A DNA stretch of 64,000 nt from Burkholderia puraquae. Lineage in GTDB: Bacteria > Pseudomonadota > Gammaproteobacteria > Burkholderiales > Burkholderiaceae. A program made the position numbers and the translations under genes. Positions 9,807-18,697 of the stretch are shown piece by piece. The notes under the pieces were generated by a model. The model saw only the letters and a program-made list of their open reading frames with translations, was not told the origin of the DNA and ran no database searches. The first letter of the stretch is position 1; the number at the start of each line of letters is the position of its first letter. The stretch covers positions 1 through 64,000 of the forward strand of contig NZ_NBYX01000015.1 in assembly GCF_002099195.1 (NCBI RefSeq). Reading direction: 5' to 3'.

Positions 9807-11014
9807 ATTCCGAACTTTCTTCCTCGACCCCGGCGACGCCGGATACCGATGCGCGCCGTCCCGACGGGCGCGGGCCGCGGCTGGCGTTGCGCCACGTCTT
9901 CACGCGCTACAAGCTGCTTGCGCTGCTGTTCGCGGTCGTCGCGATCTGGGCGTTCTTCTCGGTGCTGACGGACGGCGCGTTCGTCACGCCGCGCAACGTA
10001 TCGAACCTGCTGCGGCAAATGTCGATCACCGGCATGCTCGCGTGCGGGATGGTGTTCGTCATCATCGCGGGCGAGATCGACCTGTCGGTCGGCTCGCTGC
10101 TCGGGCTGCTCGGCGGCGTCGCCGCGATCCTCGACGTCAACCGGCACTGGCCGGTCGCGGCCACGGTCCCCGTCGTGCTCGCGCTCGGCGTGCTGATCGG
10201 GCTCTTCAACGGCTGGTGGTCGACCTATCGGCGCGTGCCGTCGTTCATCGTCGGGCTCGGCGGGATGCTCGCGTTTCGCGGCATCCTGCTCGGCGTGACG
10301 GGCGGCTCGACGATCGCGCCGGTGTCGGACGGCTTCGTGTTCATCGGGCAGGGCTATCTGCCGCGCGTCGCCGGGGACGGCCTCGCGGTGCTGCTGTTCG
10401 TGGTCGCGACGCTGCTGGTGGTGCGGCAGCGCGGCACGCGGCGGCGCTACCGGCTCACGGTCGCCCCGCTGTGGCAGGACGTCGCGAAGATCGTCGGCGC
10501 GGGCGCCGTGCTGTTCGCGTTCGTTGCGACGCTCGACCGTTACGGCGGCATTCCGGTGCCCGTGCTGCTGCTGCTCGTGCTGCTCGGCGTGTTCTCGTGG
10601 ATCGCGACGCAGACGGTATTCGGCCGGCGCATCTATGCGGTGGGGTCGAACCTGGAGGCGACGCGGCTGTCGGGCGTGGACACCGATCGCGTGAAGCTCG
10701 TGATCTTCGCACTGATGGGGCTGATGTGCGCGTTTGCCGGCCTCGTCAACACGGCGCGGCTCGCGGCCGGGTCGCCGTCCGCCGGCACGATGGGCGAGCT
10801 CGATGCGATCGCCGCGTGCTTCATCGGCGGCACGTCGATGCGCGGCGGGTCGGGCACCGTCTATGGTGCGCTGATCGGCGCGCTCGTGATGGCGAGCCTC
10901 GACAACGGGATGTCGATGCTGGACGTCGACGCGTACTGGCAGATGATCGTCAAGGGCGCGGTGCTGGTGCTGGCGGTATGGATCGACGTGGTATCGCGGT
11001 CGAACCGGCGGTGA
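9803..11014 (+). CDS. xylH: D-xylose ABC transporter, permease
   Basis: 403 residues, hydrophobic, with about ten predicted membrane segments after a polar N-terminal tail of some 45 residues. Family landmarks are [24 protein letters not shown] near residues 80-105, [17 protein letters not shown] near 280, and [23 protein letters not shown] near 340. It forms the inner-membrane channel of XylFGH. The start at 9803 overlaps the xylG stop. A small unknown gene follows 37 bp downstream. Confidence 0.95.
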   Translation: MNSELSSSTPATPDTDARRPDGRGPRLALRHVFTRYKLLALLFAVVAIWAFFSVLTDGAFVTPRNVSNLLRQMSITGMLACGMVFVIIAGEIDLSVGSLLGLLGGVAAILDVNRHWPVAATVPVVLALGVLIGLFNGWWSTYRRVPSFIVGLGGMLAFRGILLGVTGGSTIAPVSDGFVFIGQGYLPRVAGDGLAVLLFVVATLLVVRQRGTRRRYRLTVAPLWQDVAKIVGAGAVLFAFVATLDRYGGIPVPVLLLLVLLGVFSWIATQTVFGRRIYAVGSNLEATRLSGVDTDRVKLVIFALMGLMCAFAGLVNTARLAAGSPSAGTMGELDAIAACFIGGTSMRGGSGTVYGALIGALVMASLDNGMSMLDVDAYWQMIVKGAVLVLAVWIDVVSRSNRR

Positions 11015-11051
11015 CGCGCCGGTCGGTCGCGAGTCGACGAAGAGGAAGACC

Positions 11052-11369
11052 ATGGAACGAAACACGATGCGCGTGCCGGACGTTGCCGTGCGGGCGGCCG
11101 GGCCGTTCGCGATACCGGATGCCGGTTCCGTGCTGGGCCTGGATGATCCGCGCGACCGGCAGGTGATCGCGGATGCGCTGCGCGCGCTGCTGCGTGAGCG
11201 TTCCGAAGCGCTCGCGTTCGCGATGCGCATGGCCGACCAGTGCGGCCGGCCCCGGCCCGATGCGGCCGATTTCGCGCTGACCGACATCATTCGGCTCGCT
11301 CGTATCGTCGAGCGGATCGAGCGGGACGGCGCGTCGCAGCGCGCTGCCGTGCCCGCGGACGCGCGCTGA
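11052..11369 (+). CDS. small unknown protein, last gene of the xylose operon
   Basis: 105 residues with AGAGGAAGACC upstream of the ATG as a ribosome site. It is the last gene before the terminator at 11460, in line with xylH. Residues about 35-90 look helical and mildly amphipathic (ALRALLRERSEALAFAMRMA), followed by DAADFALTDIIRLARIVERI. I do not recognise a domain. The same pattern occurs in the small protein at 41932-42210, which also ends a sugar operon: both have AxALRxL, then A(L/F)...PD..DF.L..II.L. Paralogy is inferred by eye. No signal peptide or membrane segment is seen. A role in sensing or adapting sugar metabolism is only a guess. Confidence 0.7.
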   Translation: MERNTMRVPDVAVRAAGPFAIPDAGSVLGLDDPRDRQVIADALRALLRERSEALAFAMRMADQCGRPRPDAADFALTDIIRLARIVERIERDGASQRAAVPADAR

Positions 11370-11459
11370 CAGGCGAGGCGGCCGCCGCGCGGGCCGCAGG
11401 CTAAAAAAGCGCCACGCATGCCGTGTGCTCAACGCGGCGCACGCTGCAATGGGGTGATA

Positions 11460-11494
11460 CGCCCGACGTCGGACTCCCGGCGTCGGGCGTTTTT
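11460..11494 (+). terminator. Rho-independent terminator of the xyl operon
   Basis: A perfect 9-bp stem CGCCCGACG (11460-11468) with CGTCGGGCG (11481-11489), extended inward by TCGG/CCGG pairing including one G-T pair, with a 4-base loop (11473-11476) and a T5 run at 11490-11494. It closes the xylAB-xylFGH-small ORF unit and is one of the clearest terminators in the window. Confidence 0.9.
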
Positions 11495-11711
11495 GTTGGC
11501 GGCTGAGGGCGCATCAGTGCCTCGCCGATCCCAAGGGTTAACCCATATTCGACATTATTTCTGGCGTCGTATAGTGCAGCCGTAGATACAAATATCCACT
11601 ATTACACAAACCTTTCATTCGAGATCGAACGGAAGTTCGCGAGCCTGCCATGCGCCTTCGGTGTGCGGGCATTTGGCGGCGATGCCGACGTTCCGCGAAA
11701 GAGGTCATTGC
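11495..11711. promoter_or_regulatory. promoter region of the GntR-led amine/amino-acid locus
   Basis: This AT-richer stretch precedes the GntR gene. It contains a spaced inverted repeat ATAGTG (11571-11576) and CACTAT (11597-11602) that encloses GATA-CAAA-TATC (11585-11596), a possible regulator site. No gene is seen between 11370 and 11711. The ribosome site AAAGAGG ends at 11703. Confidence 0.4.
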
Positions 11712-12389
11712 ATGAACATGGACACACGTACGCCGCCGCTGCATCCGCAATTTCCCGCCACGGCCGAGGAAGAGGCCTACGCACACGTGCTCTACCGTAT
11801 CCGGATGGGGACGTACAAGGCCGGCGATCGCCTGATTCCCGAGGACATCGCCGCCGAGATCAATACGAGCCGCATGCCGGTGAGGGAGGCGTTCCGTCGG
11901 CTCGCCAGCGAAGGGCTGGTCGCGATCCGTCCGAATCGCGGCGCGATCGTGCGGGGGCTCGACGTCGACGAGATGGAGGTGGTGTTCGGCATGCGCGGCG
12001 TACTCGAAGGGCTGGCGGCGCGCATGGCGCTGCCGAACATCACGCCGCGGCATGTCGACGAACTGACGCGCCTGATCGACGTGATGGAGCGCGCCGAGCC
12101 GGACGGCCAGCAGTGGGTGACCGCGCATCGCAGCTTTCACGAGTATCTGTGTCAGCTGTGCGGGCGCCAGCGCCTGATCACGCAGATTGCCGGGCTGCAC
12201 ACGGTGGTGGAACCGCACATGCGTCTGTGGCTCGAGCGGGCCTACAAGCCGAAGACGTCGCGCGACGACCACATGGGGCTGATCGACGCGATCCGGGGCT
12301 GCGATCCTGCCGCGCTCGAGGCCGCGGTGCGCGAGCACATCGAAGCGACCGTCCCGGCCGTGCGCGACTGGATGACGGGCGGGCACTGA
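11712..12389 (+). CDS. GntR family regulator (FCD/FadR-type)
   Basis: 225 residues. A winged helix-turn-helix lies at about residues 18-85 (YAHVLYRIRMGTYKAGDRL, then EDIAAEINTSRMPVREAFRRL), followed by an all-helical FCD ligand domain with metal-type residues such as HRSFHEYL and HTVVEPHMRLWLERA. FCD regulators are usually repressors that respond to small carboxylates or amino acids. It precedes an amino-acid ABC transporter and amine catabolic genes and probably controls them. A candidate TTGTCGGACAA operator lies downstream at 12450. The start at 11712 is chosen over the frame from 11661 because of AAAGAGG. Confidence 0.88.
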   Translation: MNMDTRTPPLHPQFPATAEEEAYAHVLYRIRMGTYKAGDRLIPEDIAAEINTSRMPVREAFRRLASEGLVAIRPNRGAIVRGLDVDEMEVVFGMRGVLEGLAARMALPNITPRHVDELTRLIDVMERAEPDGQQWVTAHRSFHEYLCQLCGRQRLITQIAGLHTVVEPHMRLWLERAYKPKTSRDDHMGLIDAIRGCDPAALEAAVREHIEATVPAVRDWMTGGH

Positions 12390-12399
12390 CGGAAACAGG

Positions 12400-12423
12400 A
12401 CGAGGCGATGGTTGTCGCCTCGT
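12400..12423 (+). terminator. hairpin after the GntR gene
   Basis: Perfect 9-bp stem ACGAGGCGA (12400-12408) and TCGCCTCGT (12415-12423) with a six-base loop. It lies 11 bp after the GntR stop. No T run follows, so it is either a weak or Rho-assisted terminator or an mRNA end stabiliser. Confidence 0.5.
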
Positions 12424-12449
12424 GCCTATCGATAAGTGATCCGAACGAA

Positions 12450-12460
12450 TTGTCGGACAA
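12450..12460. promoter_or_regulatory. candidate GntR operator TTGTCGGACAA
   Basis: An 11-bp perfect palindrome (TTGTC-G-GACAA) about 59 bp before the binding-protein gene. GntR regulators of the FCD group commonly bind TTGTnnACAA-like palindromes, so this is a plausible site for the adjacent GntR protein. No binding evidence can be seen from sequence alone. Confidence 0.45.
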
Positions 12461-12518
12461 AACACCTGCAACACGATCACGCAGTCATTTCCCACGAAAC
12501 ACGTTACGGAGTGTCGAT

Positions 12519-13316
12519 ATGAAACGACCCATGATGAGATTCCTGCTGCTCGTCGCCGTCCTGCTGGCGGCCGCGCAGGCCCACGCGAAAGAGTGGAAGG
12601 ACATCCGGATCGGCTATGAAGGCGCGTACCCGCCGTTTTCGTCGATGCAGCCCGACGGCACGCCGGTGGGCTTCGACATCGACGTCATCCATGCGCTGTG
12701 CGCCCAGATGCACGCCAATTGCACGCTGGTGCAGATCGGCTGGGACGGCCTGCTGCCCGCCCTGATGGCCGACAAGGTCGACGCGATCGTCGCGTCGGTC
12801 GCGATCACCGCCGAGCGCAAGCAGAAGGTCGCGTTCACCGACAAGTACTACAACACGCCGCGCCGGCTGGTCGTCGCGAAGAACAGCCCGATCAAGGACG
12901 CGACGCCGGCGGAACTCAAGGGCAAGCGCGTCGGCGTCCAGCGCGGCACGCTGGCCGACAAGTACGCGAGCGCGTACTGGGTGCAGAACGGCGTGCAGCT
13001 GGTGCGCTACCCGACCCAGGACGAGGTCTATCTCGATCTGCGCTCGGGCCGCATCGATGCCGCGTTGCAGGATGCGACCGCCGCCTATTCCGCGTTCCTG
13101 ACGAAACCGGAAGGCGCGAACTTCAAGTTCGTCGGCACGCCGATCGTCGGTACGACGCCCGAGCAGAAGACGCTGCTGGGCGAGGGTTACGGCATTCCGG
13201 TGCGCAAGACCGACGACGATCTCCGGCAGCAGCTGAACCAGGCGATCACGGCCATTCGCGCGAACGGCGTGTACCAGTCCATCGAGAAGAAGTACTTCGA
13301 TTTCGACATCTACTGA
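12519..13316 (+). CDS. polar amino-acid ABC transporter, periplasmic binding protein
   Basis: 265 residues with a Sec signal ending near AQAHAK (about residue 23). The mature region is the type II amino-acid binding fold (SBP_bac_3): IRIGYEGAYPPFSSM, then PVGFDIDVIHALCAQM, VDAIVASVAITAERKQKVAFTD and GKRVGVQRGTLADKYA. This is the HisJ/ArgT/ArtJ group for cationic or other polar amino acids. It leads the transporter genes. The ATG at 12519 is preceded by TTACGGAGTG. The downstream ureohydrolase suggests a guanidino or amine substrate, but this is inferred. Confidence 0.92.
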   Translation: MKRPMMRFLLLVAVLLAAAQAHAKEWKDIRIGYEGAYPPFSSMQPDGTPVGFDIDVIHALCAQMHANCTLVQIGWDGLLPALMADKVDAIVASVAITAERKQKVAFTDKYYNTPRRLVVAKNSPIKDATPAELKGKRVGVQRGTLADKYASAYWVQNGVQLVRYPTQDEVYLDLRSGRIDAALQDATAAYSAFLTKPEGANFKFVGTPIVGTTPEQKTLLGEGYGIPVRKTDDDLRQQLNQAITAIRANGVYQSIEKKYFDFDIY

Positions 13317-13401
13317 TCGTCCGTCGATCGGCATCGCGCCGGCGTGCAAGTATGCGCCGGTGCGGCCGGAACGAACCGCTAGAGCGCGGGAAAGGAGCGT
13401 C

Positions 13402-14100
13402 ATGTCCGCATTACAGCAATACCTGCCGGCCCTGTTGCGCGGCGCCCAGGTGACGATCGTGCTCGCCGTGCTGTCCGTCGCGCTCGCCGTGTGCATCGGC
13501 ATGGCGGGCGCGATGGCCAAGCTGTCGGGCTCGCGCGTGCTGGTGTCCGCCGCCACCGCGTATACCACGCTGATTCGCGGCGTGCCGGAGTTCGTGATGA
13601 TGCTGCTGGTGTTCTATGGCGGCCAGATTCTGCTGAACCGGCTGTCGGCCGCGTTCGGCCTGCATGCGCCCGACGTCGACGCGTTCGCCACCGCGGTGCT
13701 GACGATCGGTTTCATATTCGGCGCGTACTACACGGAGACGTTCCGCGGCGCGATCCTCGGTGTGCCGCGCGGCCAGATGGAGGCGGCGCGCGCATACGGA
13801 TTCTCGGGCTGGCTCGCGTTTCGCCGCATCCTGTTTCCGCAGATGGCGCGGCTCGCGTTGCCCGCCGCCCTGAACAACTGGCTGGTGCTGCTCAAGACCA
13901 CGGCGATCGCGTCGCTGATCGGCCTGCACGACGTGATGTTCATCTCCGACCAGGCCGGCCGCACGACCCAGGCGCCGATGACGTTCTATCTCGCCGCCTG
14001 CGCGGTGTATCTGCTGGTGACGTCGGGATCGACGGCGTGCGTGGCGCGTGCCCGCGTAAGGCTGAACCGCGGCATGCGCGAGGGGAGGCTGCACGGATGA
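13402..14100 (+). CDS. amino-acid ABC transporter permease (HisQ-like)
   Basis: 232 residues with five or so membrane segments and the permease EAA loop: YYTETFRGAILGVPRGQMEAARAYGF near residues 110-137. GAQVTIVLAVLSVALAV at the N-terminus is typical of HisQ/ArtQ. The ribosome site AAAGGAG lies just before 13402. It forms a heterodimer with the next permease and overlaps it by 4 bp (ATGA). Confidence 0.92.
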   Translation: MSALQQYLPALLRGAQVTIVLAVLSVALAVCIGMAGAMAKLSGSRVLVSAATAYTTLIRGVPEFVMMLLVFYGGQILLNRLSAAFGLHAPDVDAFATAVLTIGFIFGAYYTETFRGAILGVPRGQMEAARAYGFSGWLAFRRILFPQMARLALPAALNNWLVLLKTTAIASLIGLHDVMFISDQAGRTTQAPMTFYLAACAVYLLVTSGSTACVARARVRLNRGMREGRLHG

Positions 14101-14837
14101 GCCATGAGCAATGGATGTCGCTGCTTGGTGCGTACACAGGCGGGCTGTGGGTGACGGTACAGCTGACCGTGGGTTCGCTTGCTCTCGGGCTGCTGCTCGC
14201 GATTCCGCTCGCCGTGCTGCGCGTGTCGCCGAACCGTTTCGTGCACGGCCCGGTGGCGGTCTATACGTGGTTCATGCGCGGCACGCCTTTGCTCGCGCAA
14301 CTGATGATCGTGTATTACGGCTTCGGCCAGTTTCAGTGGGTGCAGGACGCGTGGCAGCGCGGCAATCCGCTGCTGTTGCTGCTGCGCGATCCGTTCGGCT
14401 GCGCGATGATCGCGCTGACGGCGAACACCTGCGCGTACACCGTCGAAATCCTCGCCGGTGCGATCCGCGCGATCGCGTACGGCGAAATCGAAGCGGCGCA
14501 GGCGTACGGGATGTCGCGAGCGACCGCCTGGCGCCGCATCGTGTTGCCGTCGGCGCTGCGCCGCTTCCTGCCCGCTTACAGCAACGAAGTCATCCTGATG
14601 TTGCACGGCACGTCGCTCGTCAGCGCGATCACGCTGATCGACCTGACGGGCGCGGCGCGCGATTTCTACGCGAACTACTACGCACCGTTCGAGGCGTTCA
14701 TTTCTGTCGGCACCGTCTATTTCGCGTTGACCGGGCTCGTCGCGCTGCTGATCCGGGCAACCGAGCGCCGCCTGCTCGTTCACTTGCGGCCGCTGCAGCT
14801 TTCCACGCTCGCCCAATCGCGGAGCCACGCCACATGA
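14097..14837 (+). CDS. amino-acid ABC transporter permease (HisM-like)
   Basis: 246 residues, second permease of the importer. [20 protein letters not shown] opens the first membrane segment, [17 protein letters not shown] lies near 60-76, and the EAA loop [19 protein letters not shown] lies near 115-135. The start overlaps the previous stop, and its own end overlaps the ATPase start (14834), so the three genes are translationally coupled. Confidence 0.92.
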   Translation: MSHEQWMSLLGAYTGGLWVTVQLTVGSLALGLLLAIPLAVLRVSPNRFVHGPVAVYTWFMRGTPLLAQLMIVYYGFGQFQWVQDAWQRGNPLLLLLRDPFGCAMIALTANTCAYTVEILAGAIRAIAYGEIEAAQAYGMSRATAWRRIVLPSALRRFLPAYSNEVILMLHGTSLVSAITLIDLTGAARDFYANYYAPFEAFISVGTVYFALTGLVALLIRATERRLLVHLRPLQLSTLAQSRSHAT

Positions 14838-15598
14838 ATGCACTGTCCGTCGAGAATCTCCACAAGCGCTACGGCGACAACGAGGTCCTGAAAGGCGTCT
14901 CGCTGGCCGCCCACCCGGGCGACGTGATCAGCGTGATCGGCTCGTCGGGGTCGGGCAAGAGCACGCTGCTTCGATGCATCAATTTCCTGGAATCACCATC
15001 GTCGGGCCGCGTCTCGCTCGGCGGCGGCGAGGTCAGGACGTCGCTCGACCGCAGCGGCCGGATCAGGATCTCGGATCCCGTCCAGTTGCGCCGGATGCGC
15101 ACGCGGCTCGCGATGGTGTTCCAGCATTTCAATCTGTGGGCGCACATGACGGTAATGCAGAACGTCGTCGAGGCGCCGCTGCACGTACTGAAGCTCGGCC
15201 GCGCGGAGGCGCGCGAGCGGGCGGAACGCTATCTCGAGCAGGTGGGCATGACGCGCTTTGCCGATGCGTATCCGGCGCACCTGTCCGGCGGCCAGCAGCA
15301 GCGTGTCGCGATCGCCCGCGCGCTCGCGATGGAGCCCGATGCGCTGTTGTTCGACGAACCGACGTCGGCGCTCGATCCGGAGTTGGTCGGCGACGTGCTC
15401 AAGGTGATGCGCGATCTCGCGCGCGAAGGCCGCACGATGATCGTCGTCACGCACGAGATGGGCTTCGCGCGCGAAGTGTCGAACCACGTGATGTTCCTGC
15501 ACGAGGGCATCGTGGAGGAGGAAGGCCATCCGCGTGACATATTGAAGACGCCGAAAAGCGGACGGTTGCAGAAGTTCCTGTCCGGCGGGCTCAAATAG
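14834..15598 (+). CDS. amino-acid ABC transporter ATP-binding protein (HisP-like)
   Basis: 254 residues, single ABC domain. Walker A is GSSGSGKST near residue 38, the Q-loop is [13 protein letters not shown], the signature is [15 protein letters not shown], Walker B is [14 protein letters not shown] and the switch His is in [12 protein letters not shown]. The inserted stretch after Walker A ([15 protein letters not shown]) is typical of HisP/ArtP. It energises the two permeases. The 79-bp gap after it holds an imperfect hairpin (ACCGG...CAGGCCGGT, 15604-15625). Confidence 0.94.
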   Translation: MNALSVENLHKRYGDNEVLKGVSLAAHPGDVISVIGSSGSGKSTLLRCINFLESPSSGRVSLGGGEVRTSLDRSGRIRISDPVQLRRMRTRLAMVFQHFNLWAHMTVMQNVVEAPLHVLKLGRAEARERAERYLEQVGMTRFADAYPAHLSGGQQQRVAIARALAMEPDALLFDEPTSALDPELVGDVLKVMRDLAREGRTMIVVTHEMGFAREVSNHVMFLHEGIVEEEGHPRDILKTPKSGRLQKFLSGGLK

Positions 15599-15677
15599 CG
15601 GGAACCGGCGGCCTGTTCAGGCCGGTGCCGTACACGCAAGACACGACCATGGAAGAGACGAAACCAGGAAGGTACTC

Positions 15678-17048
15678 ATGCACACTCTGAAGCAGAACGA
15701 CATCGATCACGTCCTTCATCCGTACACGAACCTGAGCCGCCATCGCGATGTCGGGCCGATGGTGATCGAGCGCGGCGAGGGCGTCTACGTGTACGACACG
15801 GAAGGCAACCGTTATATCGAGGCGCTGAGCGGCCTGTTCTGCGCGTCGCTGGGGTTCAGCGAATCGCGGCTCGCCGACGCGGCGGACCGGCAAATGCGCA
15901 AACTGCCGTTTTATCACGCGTTCGGTCATAAGTCGTCCGAACCGTTGATCATGCTGGCCGAGAAACTGATCGCGATGGCGCCCGTTCCGATGTCGAAGGT
16001 GTTCTTCGCGAACTCGGGTTCCGAAGCCAACGACACCGCGATGAAGCTGATCTGGTATTACAACAACGCGCTCGGGCGGCCGCTGAAGAAAAAGATCATC
16101 GCACGCACGCGGGCGTACCACGGCGTGACGATCGCGTCCGCGAGCCTGACCGGCTTGCCGAACAATCATCGCGACTTCGACCTGCCGATCGACCGCATCC
16201 TGCATACGGATTGCCCGCACTACTACCGTCATGCGCTGCCTGGCGAATCGGAAGAGCAGTTCGCGACGCGCTGCGCCGAGTCGCTCGAGCAACTGATCCT
16301 GCGCGAAGGGCCCGACACGATCGCCGCGTTCTTTGCCGAGCCGATCATGGCGTCGGGCGGGGTGATCGTGCCGCCGGCCACCTATATGGAGAAGATCCAG
16401 CGCGTGCTGAAGCAGTACGACATCCTGCTCGTGGCCGACGAGGTCATCTGCGGGTTCGGTCGCACCGGCAACATGTTCGGCTCGGAAACCTTCGGCATGC
16501 AGCCCGACATGATCGTCGTCGCCAAGCAGCTGTCGGCCGGCTACCTGCCGATCTCGGCGCTGATGGTCAACGATGCGATCTATCGCGCGCTCGTCGCCGA
16601 AAGCGAGAAGATCGGCACGTTCGGCCACGGCTTCACGTACAGCGGCCATCCGGTTTGCGCGGCCGTCGCGCTCGAGACGCTGCGTATCTACGACGAAGAC
16701 GGCGTGCTCGACCACGTGCGCAGCGTGATCCCGCACTTCCAGCAGCGCGTGGCCGATCTCGCCGGGCATCCGGTCGTGGGCGAAGCGCGCGGGGCCGGGC
16801 TGCTCGCGGCGGTCGAACTGGTTGCCGACAAGGCGACGAAAACGCCGTTCCCGCCGTCCGAAGGCGTGGCCGCCCATGCCGGCGAGCGGGCGCTCGCGTA
16901 CGGCGTGATCACGCGCGCGCTCGGAGATGCGTTCAATTTCTGCCCGCCGCTGATCATCACGCACGACGAAATCGACCAGTTGTTCGACGCGTCGAAACGG
17001 GCGCTCGACGACACGCTCGCGTGGCGCCGGTCGCTGGCGGCACGCTGA
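15678..17048 (+). CDS. class III PLP aminotransferase (omega-aminotransferase type)
   Basis: 456 residues, normal for class III aminotransferases such as putrescine-pyruvate, beta-alanine-pyruvate and GABA enzymes. Features are NSGSEANDTAMKL near 112 (PLP phosphate binding), RTRAYHGVTIAS near 150, VADEVICGFGRTGNMF near 255 (PLP Asp) and the PLP lysine in IVVAKQLSAGYLPISAL near 287. Ribosome site AGGAAGG lies before 15678. Its place between an amino-acid importer and a ureohydrolase suggests it transaminates the amine product of the pathway. The exact amine cannot be told from sequence. Confidence 0.9.
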   Translation: MHTLKQNDIDHVLHPYTNLSRHRDVGPMVIERGEGVYVYDTEGNRYIEALSGLFCASLGFSESRLADAADRQMRKLPFYHAFGHKSSEPLIMLAEKLIAMAPVPMSKVFFANSGSEANDTAMKLIWYYNNALGRPLKKKIIARTRAYHGVTIASASLTGLPNNHRDFDLPIDRILHTDCPHYYRHALPGESEEQFATRCAESLEQLILREGPDTIAAFFAEPIMASGGVIVPPATYMEKIQRVLKQYDILLVADEVICGFGRTGNMFGSETFGMQPDMIVVAKQLSAGYLPISALMVNDAIYRALVAESEKIGTFGHGFTYSGHPVCAAVALETLRIYDEDGVLDHVRSVIPHFQQRVADLAGHPVVGEARGAGLLAAVELVADKATKTPFPPSEGVAAHAGERALAYGVITRALGDAFNFCPPLIITHDEIDQLFDASKRALDDTLAWRRSLAAR

Positions 17049-17062
17049 ATCGGGAGCGCACC

Positions 17063-18652
17063 ATGAGGAATTTCGAACAACCGGGCCGCTCGCTCGTGAT
17101 GTCGACCGGCGCGATGGCCGCGACGTCGCATCCTGCGTCGACGCTGGCTGCCGTCCGGATCCTGGAAGCGGGCGGCAACGCGATGGACGCCGCGATTGCC
17201 GCGTGCGCGGTGCAATGCGTCGTCGAGCCGGGCTCGACCGGCATCGGCGGCGACTGCTTCGCGCTCTATTCGCGCGGCGGCGGCGACGACATCGTCGGCT
17301 TCAACGGGTCGGGCTGGGCGCCGGCCGCCGCCAGCGTCGAGCGGCTGAGCGCGCTCGGCGTCACGGCGATCGAGCGCCACTCGCCGCACGCGGTGACGGT
17401 GCCCGGAGCGGTCGACGCATGGGCGACGCTCGCGCGCGACCACGGCTCGCTGCCGCTTTCCGCGTTGCTCGCGCCCGCGATCCGGTTCGCCCGTGACGGC
17501 TATGCGGTCGCGCCGCGCGCGGCGGCGGACTGGGCGCATCAGGCGCAACTGCTGTCGCTGGACGCCACGAGCCGCGCGCAGATGCTGGTGGCCGGCCACG
17601 CGCCGCGGGCAGGCAGCGTGCATCGGCAGCCGCTGCTTGCACGCACCCTTGAGGCGATCGCGCAAAGGGGCCCGCGCGTGTTCTACGAAGGCGGGGTCGC
17701 GGAGGACATCGTGGCGCGCCTGCGCAGCATGGGCGGCCTGCATATGATGGACGACTTCGCGGCGTTCCATGGCGAATACGTGACGCCGATCACCGCGCGC
17801 TTTCGCGGCTACGACGTGCACGAGTGCCCGCCGAACGGGCAGGGCGTCATCGCGCTGCTGATGCTGAAGCTGCTCGAAGGCTTCGACGCGAACGACGATC
17901 CGCTCGGCGCCGAGCGCCTGCACCGCGAGATCGATGCCGCGCGCGTCGCGTATGCGCTGCGCGACGTGCTGCTGGCGGATCCGCGCCGGCGGCCGATGGA
18001 CGTCGATACGCTGTTGTCGGAGGCATCCGTCGAATCGCTGCGTACGCGCATCGCGGCGCTGCACGCGATCGGCGCGCCGGTCGCGGCGCCGGTGGAGCAC
18101 AAGGACACGGTCTACATCTGCGTGGTCGACAAGGATCGCAACTGCGCGAGCTTCATCAACTCGCTGTTTCATCCGTTCGGCAGCGGCATCATGTCCGCGC
18201 AAACGGGCGTGATGCTGCACAACCGCGGCCAGAGCTTCACGCTCGAAGCCGGCCACCCGAACGCGATCGCGCCGCACGCGAGGCCGATGCACACGATCAT
18301 TCCCGGCATGGTGACCCGCGACGGCAAGGTGCAGATCACGTTCGGCGTGATGGGCGGCCACTATCAGGCGATGGGGCATGCGCACTTCCTGTCGAAGGTG
18401 CTCGACTACGACCTGGACCTGCAAACGGCGATCGACCTGCCGCGCATTTTTCCGCGGCCGGGCACCGATCAGGTCGAGGTCGAATGCACGATGCCCGCGG
18501 CGGTGCGTGAAGCGCTCGCGCGTCGCGGCTTCAACCTCGTCGCGCCGAGCTGGGCGATCGGCGGCGCGCAGGCGATCCGGATCGACTGGGAGGCCGGCAC
18601 GCTGATCGGCGCGTCCGACCATCGCAAGGACGGCTGCGCGCTGGGCATCTGA
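17063..18652 (+). CDS. gamma-glutamyltransferase family protein
   Basis: 529 residues of the Ntn-hydrolase gamma-glutamyltranspeptidase family. The N-terminal pattern AGGNAMDAAIAACAVQCVVEPGSTGIGGD and the substrate-loop VTVPGAVDAW are clear. The expected nucleophile Thr is Thr349 in HKDTVYICVVD, which would start the small subunit after self-cleavage. FGVMGGHYQAMGH near the C-terminus is also typical. There is no signal peptide, unlike classical periplasmic GGT, so it probably acts in the cytoplasm on a gamma-glutamyl or related amide. It lies 14 bp after the aminotransferase. Confidence 0.88.
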   Translation: MRNFEQPGRSLVMSTGAMAATSHPASTLAAVRILEAGGNAMDAAIAACAVQCVVEPGSTGIGGDCFALYSRGGGDDIVGFNGSGWAPAAASVERLSALGVTAIERHSPHAVTVPGAVDAWATLARDHGSLPLSALLAPAIRFARDGYAVAPRAAADWAHQAQLLSLDATSRAQMLVAGHAPRAGSVHRQPLLARTLEAIAQRGPRVFYEGGVAEDIVARLRSMGGLHMMDDFAAFHGEYVTPITARFRGYDVHECPPNGQGVIALLMLKLLEGFDANDDPLGAERLHREIDAARVAYALRDVLLADPRRRPMDVDTLLSEASVESLRTRIAALHAIGAPVAAPVEHKDTVYICVVDKDRNCASFINSLFHPFGSGIMSAQTGVMLHNRGQSFTLEAGHPNAIAPHARPMHTIIPGMVTRDGKVQITFGVMGGHYQAMGHAHFLSKVLDYDLDLQTAIDLPRIFPRPGTDQVEVECTMPAAVREALARRGFNLVAPSWAIGGAQAIRIDWEAGTLIGASDHRKDGCALGI

Positions 18653-18697
18653 CACGGGCGTGCGCGTTATCGGCACACGAAAAAGGGGTGATGCATC

